Assembly (NCBI GenBank): GCA_031963225.1
Contig: JASSUD010000006.1
Location: 1 to 64,000 of the forward strand
Source of the DNA: JASSUD01 sp031963225
Lineage (GTDB): Bacteria > Pseudomonadota > Gammaproteobacteria > Burkholderiales > Burkholderiaceae
Direction: 5' to 3'
Length of the DNA stretch: 64,000 nt
The position numbers were made by a program, and so were the translations under genes. Shown here one piece after another: positions 33,167-41,153 of this stretch (position 1 is the stretch's first letter; each line of letters opens with the position of its first letter). The notes under the pieces were generated by a model. It did not search any database. It was not told the origin of the DNA and saw nothing but the letters and a program-made list of their open reading frames with translations.

Positions 33167-36025
33167 ATGCTTGGACGCGTTTCTGCTCGATTAACTGAAT
33201 TAGGGAAATCGCCCGTTACAGCGCTTGAACGCGGTAAAGCCGCATTACAGCAAGCGGAGGATCATCAAAAAAATAGAGAATTTGAGCAGGCACAGAGCAG
33301 CCTCCATACCGCCAAAGCCGCTCTAAAACATGGAGTTCCTACTGGAAAAGAAGCAGAAACTCATCCTCTACTGGCGCGGATCTATCAAAAACAAGCCGAA
33401 CTTTCGCAACGTCAAGAAAGCTTTGATGTGGATGCCGTGCGTGAGCGCTATGCACGCGCACTGGAATATTTTGCCAATTGTACGGATTCGGCCAGTCTGA
33501 CGCGTAAAGTCGAAGTGCAAAGAAGATTGTATCTTTTGCCAGGCGGCTCTAATACTGCTCAAGTGGCACGCGCGTTGTGGGAAGAGAGTCAGCAAGCACG
33601 GGGTGTGAAAGAAACCGCATTACTCAATACACGGAATTTGGTGAGCGATCCAGATGCGCTGGATTTTTTAGCGGAATGGGTGAAGCAGTACCCTGCCTTT
33701 GCAGCACACTTGCACGCATGGGTAGAAGCTTCAAAAGCCTCTAATGCACCGGTAACGACAGGCGCAGCCAATGCCATCACCATCTTGGTGCGAGCAGGCG
33801 TGCAGTTTAATGGGGCGGATTTACGAGGGATACGCGTTCCAGGTGCAGATTTGAGTCGAGGGGTATTTGATACGGCACAGTTGCAAAGTGCGGATTTACG
33901 CAATGCTTCTCTTCGTACTATTTGGCTCCGTCAGGCCGATTTACGAGGTGCCAAGATGGAGGGGGTGCAGTTTGGTGAATTGCCTTTGATCCAGCAAGAG
34001 AGAGAAGTCGGTGCCTGCACCTATGCTCCAGATGGACAAACCTGTGCGGTAGGACTCTATAACGGCAACATTCATCTCTATAACAGGCAGAGCTGGGAGA
34101 AAATCGGTACGTTAACGGGCCATACAGATTGGGTTACTAGCGTGGTGTATTCACCGAACGGTCAGCAGATCGCCTCGGGGAGCTGGGATAATACGGTGCG
34201 GCTATGGGATGCGCACTCCAGGGCGCTTATCGCCACTTTAGAGGGCCATACTAGCATTGTTAGTAGCGTGGCATATTCGCCGAATGGTCAGCAGATTGCC
34301 TCGGGGAGTGATGATCATACGGTGCAGCTGTGGGATGTAGCCTCTGGGGCGCTTACCGCCAGGTTAACGGGCCATACTAACTATGTTACTAGCGTGGTGT
34401 ATTCGCCGAACGGTCAGCAGATCGCTTCGGGGAGTTATGATGGGACGGTGCGGATGTGGGACGCAGCCACAGGGGCGCTTATCACCACTGTAAAAGGCCA
34501 TATTGGCTATGTTACTAGCGTAGTGTATTCGCCGAATGGTGAGCAGATCGCCTCGGGGGGTGATGATGAGACGGTGCGCCTGCGGGATGCGCGCTTTGCG
34601 GCACTTACCGCTAATTTAAGTGGCCATGCTAGCATTGTTAGAAGCGTGGCATATTCGCCGAATGGTGAGCAGATCGCCTCGGGGAGTCAGGATGGGACAG
34701 TGCGGCTGTGGGATGTAGCCTCTGGAATGTGTATCGCCGCTTTAAAGGGCCATACTAAGGTGGTTAGTAGTGTGGTGTATTCGCCGAACGGTCAGCAGAT
34801 CGCCTCGGGGAGTTGGGATAATACGGTACGGCTGTGGGATACTCGTTTTGTTCAGCCTAGCCATAATGTAATTGGCCACACTAAAGAGGTTACTCGTGTA
34901 GTGTATTCGCCGAACGGTAAGCAGATTGCGTCGGGGAGTGATGATGGTACGGTGCGGGTGTGGGATGCAGCCTCTGGTGCGCCTACTGCCACATTAACGG
35001 ACGATAGTAAAGAAGTTACTAACGTGGTGTATTCGCCGAACGGTCAGCAGATCGTCTCGAGGACTTGGGATGGTAGGGTGCGGCTGTGGCATGCAGCCTC
35101 AGGGGCGCTTACCGCCACTTTAAGGGGCGATGGTCAGTGTGCTACTACTAGCGTGGCGTATTCGCCGAATGGTCGACAGATCGCCTCAGGGAGTTGGGGG
35201 GATGGTGCGGTGCGACTGTGGGACGCAGCCTCCGGGGCGCTTACCGCCACTTTAACAGGCCATGTTGACTTTGTTACTAGTGTGGCGTATTCGCCAAACG
35301 GTGAGCAGATCGCCTCGGGGAGTTATGATCATACGGTGCGGCTGTGGGACGCAGCCTCAGGAGCACTTACCGCAACTTTAAGGGGCCATGCTAGCGTGGT
35401 TAGAAGCGTGATGTATTCGCCGGACGGTGAGCGGATCGCCTCGAGGAGTGATACTAAGATACTGTTGTGGAATGTGGCCTTTGGGGTGCTTGGCGCTACT
35501 TTAAAAGGCCATATTAGCTATGTTAATAGCGTGATGTATTCGCCGAACGGTAAGCAGATTGCCTCGGGGGGTGATGATCATACGGTGCGCTTGTGGGATG
35601 CAGCCTCTGGATCGCTTATCGCCACTTTAACTGGCCATACTAACAAGGTTCGTAGCATAGTGTATTCGCCGAACAGTAAGCAGATCGCCTCGGTGAGTGG
35701 GGATAATACGGTGCGGCTGTGGGATGCGTCCTCAGGACAGTGTTTGGCTGTGATTCGAGGTTTCAACGGGTACATCAACAGTCTCGCCTGGAATGTCACC
35801 CCAAACGGCCAGCACTTAGTGACGGGTAATGAAGATAAATCGGTTCGTGTGTGGCAATTGATAGAAGCAAAAGGTCACTATCAGGCACGCTTGTACTGGA
35901 GTTCAACACACGCTGCACTTAACATGGAAAATGCCTCTATCTGGGAGGTGCAAGGCTTAAGCCCAGACAATAGGCAACTCTTGGCGCAACGCGGGGCGGT
36001 GGGCAGGCCCTCTTATCTGGCATGA
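33167..36025 (+). CDS. helical/pentapeptide/WD40 repeat protein, copy 1
   Basis: This 952-aa protein starts at ATG 33167, with AAGGA upstream (an open frame back to 33095 lacks similarity to the paralogue). Residues 1-190 are helical and TPR-like (ALERGKAALQQAEDHQKNRE). Residues about 225-280 contain pentapeptide repeats (ADLRGIRVPGADLS, ADLRNASL, ADLRGAKMEG). From about 285 to 915 there are about 15 WD40 repeats of 42 residues (GHT..V.SVVYSPNGQQIASGS.D.TVRLWDA), enough for two beta-propellers. There is no kinase, NTPase or protease domain. Such scaffolds are common in eukaryotes; here it is a candidate host-interaction protein. The gene is tandemly duplicated at 36412. Confidence 0.85.
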   Translation: MLGRVSARLTELGKSPVTALERGKAALQQAEDHQKNREFEQAQSSLHTAKAALKHGVPTGKEAETHPLLARIYQKQAELSQRQESFDVDAVRERYARALEYFANCTDSASLTRKVEVQRRLYLLPGGSNTAQVARALWEESQQARGVKETALLNTRNLVSDPDALDFLAEWVKQYPAFAAHLHAWVEASKASNAPVTTGAANAITILVRAGVQFNGADLRGIRVPGADLSRGVFDTAQLQSADLRNASLRTIWLRQADLRGAKMEGVQFGELPLIQQEREVGACTYAPDGQTCAVGLYNGNIHLYNRQSWEKIGTLTGHTDWVTSVVYSPNGQQIASGSWDNTVRLWDAHSRALIATLEGHTSIVSSVAYSPNGQQIASGSDDHTVQLWDVASGALTARLTGHTNYVTSVVYSPNGQQIASGSYDGTVRMWDAATGALITTVKGHIGYVTSVVYSPNGEQIASGGDDETVRLRDARFAALTANLSGHASIVRSVAYSPNGEQIASGSQDGTVRLWDVASGMCIAALKGHTKVVSSVVYSPNGQQIASGSWDNTVRLWDTRFVQPSHNVIGHTKEVTRVVYSPNGKQIASGSDDGTVRVWDAASGAPTATLTDDSKEVTNVVYSPNGQQIVSRTWDGRVRLWHAASGALTATLRGDGQCATTSVAYSPNGRQIASGSWGDGAVRLWDAASGALTATLTGHVDFVTSVAYSPNGEQIASGSYDHTVRLWDAASGALTATLRGHASVVRSVMYSPDGERIASRSDTKILLWNVAFGVLGATLKGHISYVNSVMYSPNGKQIASGGDDHTVRLWDAASGSLIATLTGHTNKVRSIVYSPNSKQIASVSGDNTVRLWDASSGQCLAVIRGFNGYINSLAWNVTPNGQHLVTGNEDKSVRVWQLIEAKGHYQARLYWSSTHAALNMENASIWEVQGLSPDNRQLLAQRGAVGRPSYLA

Positions 36026-36411
36026 TGAAATAAAAAAGAGAATTGCCAAACTTTTTTGAGTGCGCTATTAAGAAAGGGCGCCTGTTTCAAACCGAAAAAC
36101 CTTCTCTCTTAGTGTGTCGTTCAGATACCTCAGCCGCGCTTGGAGCGGTTTGATCTCCAGTTCAAAGTAGGCGTGCGACAACTTTTGAAATAAGAATAAT
36201 CTTATAGATATTTCAGTGCGTTACCGTATGGTCTATATGCATGATTAGATTTACCCGTGTATAGCATAGTCCGCTCTGCATTAAGTCGACTGCTATATGG
36301 CGGATGAGTCTCTATAGGGGGCACGTGCCTCTATACGCCTCGGCAGCCTGGTTGCATTGCGCAGACCCCTCATATCCCGTCTTATTTCCCGCCATAAAAA
36401 AAGAACATCCT
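36026..36411. other. intergenic region between the two WD40 genes
   Basis: The start (TGATGAAATAAAAAAGAG) matches the sequence behind the second copy at 39262, and the last 240 bases match the upstream region of the first copy. It is therefore the duplication junction and holds the promoter of copy 2. No gene is seen. Confidence 0.5.
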
Positions 36412-39264
36412 ATGCTTGCACCCGTTTCTGCGCAATTAACTGAATTAATGCAGTCTCCTGCTACGGCGCTTGAACGCGGCAAAGCCGCATTACAGCAAGC
36501 GGAGGATCATCAAAAAAATAGAGAATTTGAGCAAGCACAGAGCTGCCTTTATACCGCTCAAGCTGAGCTAAAGGATGGAGTGCCTGCTGGAGAAGAAGCA
36601 AAAGCCCAGTCACTGCGGGCGCAGGTCTATCAGAAACAAGCCGAACTTTTGCACCGTCAAGAAAGCTTTAATGTGGACGTTGTGCGTGAGCGCTATACGC
36701 GTGCAGTGGAATATTTTGCCAAGTGTACGGATTCGGCTAGTCTGACGCGCAAAGTCGAAGTGCAAAGAAGATTGACTCTTTTGCCAGGTGGCGCTGATAT
36801 TGATCCAATAACGCGTGCGTTGTGGGAACAGAGTCAGCAGGCGTCGGAAGTGGAAGAGACGGCATTACTCAATACACGTAATTTTGTGAATGATCCGGCT
36901 GTGCTGGACGTTTTAGCGGAATGGGTGAAGCAGTACCCTGCCTTTGCAGCCCACCTGCACGCATGGGTAGAAGCTTCAAAAAACCCGGATGTGCCGGTAA
37001 CGATAGGCGCAGCCAATGCCATTACTGCCTTGGTGCGAGCTAGTGTGCCGTTTAAGGGGGCAGATTTACGGGGGATACGCGTTCCTGGGGCGGATTTAAG
37101 TTTTGGGGTATTTGATAGAGCACAGTTGCAAGGTGCAGATCTACGCAATGCTTCTCTTCGTATGATTTGGCTGCATCAGGCCAATTTACGGGGTGTCAAG
37201 ATGGAGGGCGTGCAGTTTTGTGAATTGCCTTTTATCCAGGAAGAGAGAGAGGTCGGTGCCTGCACCTATTCACCTGATGGACAAACCTGTGCAGTAGGAC
37301 TCTATAACGGCAACATCCATCTCTATAACACGCGGAGCTGGGAGAAAATTGGCACGTTAACGGGCCATACGGATTGGGTTGCTAGCGTGGTGTATTCGCC
37401 GAACGGTGAGCAGATCGCCTCGGCGAGTCATGACAAGATGGTGCGGCTGTGGGATGTGCACTCAGGGGCGCTTACCGCGACTTTAAAGGACCATACTAGC
37501 TTGGTGAGTAGCCTGGCCTATTCGCCAAATGGTCAGCAGATCGCCTCGGGAAGTGATGATCATACGGTGCGGCTGTGGGATGCAAGCTCTGGAGTGCTTA
37601 CCGCCACTTTAGAGGGCCATACTGGCTATGTGAATAGTGTGGTGTATTCACCAAACGGTCAGCAGATCGCTTCGGGGAGTCAGGATCATACAGTGCGACT
37701 GTGGGATGCAGCCTCTGGAGCGCTTACTGCCACGTTAACAAGCCATACTGATGTGGTTACTAGCGTAGTGTATTCACCGAACGGTAAGCAGATCGCCTCG
37801 GGAAGTTATGATGGTACGGTGCTGGTGTGGGATATAGACTCTGGGGCGCCACTGCACACTTTAACGGACCATACTGACTGGGTTCATAGCGTGGCGTATT
37901 CGCCGAACGGTAAGCAGATCGCATCGGGGAGTGATGATAAGACGGTGAGGCTGTGGAATGCGGACTCAGGAGCGCTTATCGACACGCTAACGGGCCATAC
38001 TAATCGGGTGCAGAGCGTGGTTTATTCGCCAAACGGTGAGCAGATCGCTTCAGGGGGTTGGGATAATACGGTGCGACTGTGGAATGCGCGCTTTGTTCAG
38101 CCTAGCCATAAAGTAATTGGCCATACCAGCGCTGTTAGTAGCGTGGTGTACTCGCCGAACGGTGAGCAGATCGCTTCGGGAGGTGAGGATAATACGGTGC
38201 GACTGTGGCATGCAGACTCTGGAGCGTTAACCGCCACGTTAAAGGGCCATACTGACGGGGTTAGTAGCGTGGTGTATTCACCGAACGGTCAGCAGATCGC
38301 CTCGGCCAGTGAGGATAATACGGTGCGGCTGTGGGACGCGCAAACCGGCGACCTCGTGCGCACCTTAGAAGGGCATACCTCCTCTGTTAGTAACGTGATG
38401 TATTCGCCCAATGGCCAGCAGATCGCCTTGGGCATTGATGACGGTACGGTGCGACTGTGGGACGCGCAAACCGGGGACCTCGCGCACACCTTACAAGGGC
38501 ATACCGACATTGTTTTGAGCCTGGCGTATTCGCCCAGCGGCCAGCAGATCGCCTCGGGCAGTGGTGACGAGACGGTGCGGCTGTGGGACGCGCAAACTGG
38601 GGCCCTCGTGCACACCTTACAAGGGCATACCGACATTATTGAGAGCGTGGTGTATTCGCCGAGCGGCCAGCAGATCGCGAGTAGTGGTGACGAGACGGTG
38701 CGGCTGTGGGACGCGCAAACGGGGGCCCTCGCGCACACCTTACAAGGGCATACCTCCCATGTTAAAAGCGTGGTGTATTCGCCTAGTGGCCAGCAGATCG
38801 CCTCGGGCAGTAGGGACAAGACGGTGCGACTGTGGGACGCGCAAACCGGGGCCCTCGTGCACACCTTACAAGGGCATACCAACCGGGTTAATAGCGTGGT
38901 GTATTCGCCGAATGGCCAGCAGATCGCCTCGGCAAGTCATGACGAGACGGTACGACTGTGGGATGTGGCGTCAGGACGGTGTGTGGCGGTGATTCGAGAT
39001 TTCAATGGATGGGTCTTCAGTCTTGCCTGGAAGGTTACCCCCAACGGCCAGTACTTAGTGGCGGGTGGTTGGGATACATCGGTTCGTGTGTGGCAAATGA
39101 TAGAAGCAGAAGGTGACTGCCAGGTGTGCTTGTGCTGGAGTTCCACCCACGCTGCACTTAACGTGAAAGATGCCTCTATCTGGGAAGTGCAAGGCTTAAG
39201 CCCGGTCAATACACGGCTCTTGGGGCAACGTGGGGCAGTGGGTCTACCCTCTGATACGGCATGA
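36412..39264 (+). CDS. helical/pentapeptide/WD40 repeat protein, copy 2
   Basis: This 950-aa paralogue of the preceding gene has the same order: helical N-terminus, pentapeptide segment (ADLRGIRVPGADLSFGVFDR), about 15 WD40 repeats and a conserved C-terminal end (ASIWEVQGLSPVN). I start at ATG 36412 by alignment with copy 1. Repeats 9-13 (about 38330-38960) are unlike copy 1: they carry DAQTGALVHTLQGHT and are nearly identical to one another in DNA, so they arose by recent in-place amplification. One of them lacks one residue (IASSGDETV). Function is unknown; see copy 1. Confidence 0.85.
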   Translation: MLAPVSAQLTELMQSPATALERGKAALQQAEDHQKNREFEQAQSCLYTAQAELKDGVPAGEEAKAQSLRAQVYQKQAELLHRQESFNVDVVRERYTRAVEYFAKCTDSASLTRKVEVQRRLTLLPGGADIDPITRALWEQSQQASEVEETALLNTRNFVNDPAVLDVLAEWVKQYPAFAAHLHAWVEASKNPDVPVTIGAANAITALVRASVPFKGADLRGIRVPGADLSFGVFDRAQLQGADLRNASLRMIWLHQANLRGVKMEGVQFCELPFIQEEREVGACTYSPDGQTCAVGLYNGNIHLYNTRSWEKIGTLTGHTDWVASVVYSPNGEQIASASHDKMVRLWDVHSGALTATLKDHTSLVSSLAYSPNGQQIASGSDDHTVRLWDASSGVLTATLEGHTGYVNSVVYSPNGQQIASGSQDHTVRLWDAASGALTATLTSHTDVVTSVVYSPNGKQIASGSYDGTVLVWDIDSGAPLHTLTDHTDWVHSVAYSPNGKQIASGSDDKTVRLWNADSGALIDTLTGHTNRVQSVVYSPNGEQIASGGWDNTVRLWNARFVQPSHKVIGHTSAVSSVVYSPNGEQIASGGEDNTVRLWHADSGALTATLKGHTDGVSSVVYSPNGQQIASASEDNTVRLWDAQTGDLVRTLEGHTSSVSNVMYSPNGQQIALGIDDGTVRLWDAQTGDLAHTLQGHTDIVLSLAYSPSGQQIASGSGDETVRLWDAQTGALVHTLQGHTDIIESVVYSPSGQQIASSGDETVRLWDAQTGALAHTLQGHTSHVKSVVYSPSGQQIASGSRDKTVRLWDAQTGALVHTLQGHTNRVNSVVYSPNGQQIASASHDETVRLWDVASGRCVAVIRDFNGWVFSLAWKVTPNGQYLVAGGWDTSVRVWQMIEAEGDCQVCLCWSSTHAALNVKDASIWEVQGLSPVNTRLLGQRGAVGLPSDTA

Positions 39265-39542
39265 TGGAATAAAAAAGAGCATCGCTGGCTTTTTGGAGTG
39301 AGGGGGGTGATCGATACCTTGGGTAGCAGGAGTCCATTACTGACCCCGGCCCCTTAAGAGCCATGCAGGCGGTAGGGTAGGCCGCCTGCGAGCTTCTCTT
39401 GTGAGTGCTTTGTATGCGTGCAGCTTACCAGTCTGCTAACCCATATTGATTGCCTTAATTTTACATAAGGTAAGCTCGAATTCTTAAAAATATAATACCT
39501 GGCATGCTCATTCTACCTTCAGGTAGAATTCTTACAAGGAAG
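39265..39542. other. intergenic region after the WD40 pair
   Basis: It begins with the same post-stop sequence as copy 1. ATTCTACCT/AGGTAGAAT (39510-39529) is a perfect hairpin with a two-base loop near the end of the leftward toxin gene. Nothing else is recognised. Confidence 0.4.
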
Positions 39543-39923
39543 TTATGTTTTGGCAGAAATTAAGTGATATGGAACATGTATTCCTAGTTCATTGTCCGAA
39601 AAATCTTTCGTATTGCGCGTAACAAGAATCCGACCATTTACCTGAGCAGTTGCCCAAATAATAGCGTCAGGCAATTTAATTCGGTACTTTTTGCGAAGTG
39701 TGACAGCGGCATGGGCTACCCGTTCATCAATGGGTAGATTAACAAAACTATTTAAAAAATTTCTCAGCGCTACTTCTGTTTCTGAGGCTGCACCAACCAT
39801 TACCTCCATCCATGTGATAACGCTGATCGCTTTATCAGAGCACTTTTCTAATTCAGTCTTGGCTTGGCTAATTCCATATAGGTAATCAACTAGAATATTG
39901 GTATCAAACAGAGCGCCTACCAT
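39543..39923 (-). CDS. vapC: PIN-domain toxin (VapC-like)
   Basis: This 126-aa protein is a PIN-domain ribonuclease, the toxin of a VapBC-type pair; such toxins cleave tRNA or rRNA. Acidic active-site residues are visible in order: D7 in LFDTNILVDYL, E40 in ITWMEVMVGA, D95 or so in KLPDAIIWATA, and the TRNTKDF end. Length is normal for the family. The start overlaps the antitoxin stop by seven bases, as expected for a toxin translated from the antitoxin mRNA. Confidence 0.88.
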   Translation of the reverse strand: MVGALFDTNILVDYLYGISQAKTELEKCSDKAISVITWMEVMVGAASETEVALRNFLNSFVNLPIDERVAHAAVTLRKKYRIKLPDAIIWATAQVNGRILVTRNTKDFSDNELGIHVPYHLISAKT

Positions 39924-40129
39924 TCCGAACGCAGCCTTTCCTGGTAGCCTAGCCCATCCACACCGTCATTTTTCCAGATTCCAAAAACATCGCCCCCTCT
40001 CGGTTTATGCTTCTCGAGGTATTCTGCTATTGCCGCCCGGATCAATTCGGCTCGCGTCTTTTTTTCAGTCGAGCAAATGTATGCTAACCACTTAATTTGT
40101 CCGTCGGGTATATCAACTAATGTACGCAT
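39917..40129 (-). CDS. ribbon-helix-helix antitoxin (VapB/CopG-like)
   Basis: This 70-aa protein starts with a short strand and a helix-turn-helix-like pair (RTLVDIPDGQIKWLAYICS, then TRAELIRAAIAEYLEKH), the ribbon-helix-helix DNA-binding pattern. The C-terminal half (DVFGIWKNDGVDGLGYQERL) would bind and block the toxin. It precedes the toxin gene and faces an AT-rich inverted repeat that fits its operator. Confidence 0.85.
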   Translation of the reverse strand: MRTLVDIPDGQIKWLAYICSTEKKTRAELIRAAIAEYLEKHKPRGGDVFGIWKNDGVDGLGYQERLRSEW

Positions 40130-40140
40130 GACTCACTCCA

Positions 40141-40169
40141 TATATGATATGCATATTGTATATCATATA
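40141..40169. promoter_or_regulatory. inverted-repeat operator of the VapBC-type operon
   Basis: TATATGATAT (40141-40150) and ATATCATATA (40160-40169) are perfect inverted repeats separated by nine bases, 12 bases upstream of the antitoxin start. Position and symmetry fit autoregulation by the toxin-antitoxin complex. Confidence 0.6.
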
Positions 40170-40177
40170 GTTAACGG

Positions 40178-40615
40178 ATGCGTGAGACGACTGGCGTTGA
40201 TCCAAACAGAATTTATGAAGACTTGGCATCAGGCTGCAAAGATGATCGGCCAGGATTAAATGCTTGCCTCAAAGCCCTTCAACCAGGCAATACTTTGGTG
40301 GTCTGGAAACTGGATAGACTTGGCCGTGATTTGAAGCATTTGGTGACAACAGTCGATAATTTGCGTGCCAGAAATATAGGTTTAAAAGTATTGGCAGGTG
40401 CTGGCGCTCACATTGACACAACGACTTCAAATGGGCGATTGTTCTTTGGGATTTTTGCAGCGCTAGCTGAATTCGAGCGAGAACTCATTGCCGAGCGTAC
40501 GCATGCGGGGCTGGTTGCCGCCAGAGCACGTGGGCGTCTAGGTGGGCGCCCACGAAAAATGGATCGGGCAACCGTGATGATGGCCATGACCGGAATCCTT
40601 ACGGTACCCCAATAA
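40178..40615 (+). pseudogene. truncated serine recombinase (Tn3-type resolvase/invertase)
   Basis: The 145 codons match the middle of a resolvase: RIYEDLASGCKDDRPGL, LVVWKLDRLGRDLKHLV and GIFAALAEFERELIAERT are all family blocks. The first 35 or so residues, including the catalytic Ser and YxRVS motif, are missing, and the C-terminal helix-turn-helix is cut after KMDRATVMMAMT. It therefore cannot be active. It abuts the toxin-antitoxin operator. Confidence 0.85.
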
Positions 40616-40899
40616 CACGTCAATTCATGGCTTACAAACCTCTTTCCTTTTACGCTCCGGAAAATTAGAAAAAAGAAAAGATAATGCATGGACTTTAAGT
40701 GTAGCGTCAAAGGCTTATGATGTTTTGTTGGACACTTTGCCGTGGGGACTCTCAACAATCTGCTTACCCTGGATGTAAGATGCTCTATATGTGCGCTGGC
40801 GTTAGCTAACTATTTTTGTGGAAAGTGGCGAGCCATAACAGTCGAACTGACTATTCGTGATAAAAAATACCCTTTAATCTTTGACCTGAATCGATAACG
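40616..40899. other. intergenic region without recognised gene
   Basis: Sequence between the broken resolvase and the IS110 remnant. I see no intact gene; it is probably mobile-element debris. Confidence 0.35.
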
Positions 40900-41120
40900 T
40901 CGCCCTTTTTAGCGAAGCCGAAGCATGAAGTGCCGCATTCTTCTTCAAGCAATGGGATGGACGCTCCTCCCCTAACGGCATCGAGATGTGCCAAAGTGGA
41001 GAAATGAGTTAGCCGCTTAAACAGAAAGGAGCATCCGAAATGAAGATTACTACGATAGGTATTGATCTGGCAAAGAATCTCTTCCAGTTACATGGGGTAA
41101 ACGAATTTGGGAAGACAAGT
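40900..41120 (+). mobile_element. IS110-family remnant with 5' noncoding end
   Basis: ATG 41040, preceded by GAAAGGAGCATC, encodes MKITTIGIDLAKNLFQLHGVNE, the N-terminus of IS110-family DEDD transposases (catalytic Asp in GIDLAK). After about 27 codons the similarity stops and the DUF4157 gene end follows. The roughly 140 bases upstream are GC-richer and noncoding; in IS110-group elements this 5' end encodes the bridge RNA. The rest of the element is lost. Confidence 0.7.
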
Positions 41121-41153
41121 TCGATTTTCTTTTCACTCCCCAATACCGAGGCA

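Noticed and set aside
38289..38882. 197-codon leftward frame and a 143-codon rightward frame through the WD40 repeats
   Set aside because: Both are open only because the 126-base repeat carries the same open alternative frames in each copy; the peptides are repeats of CASHSRTV-like sequence.
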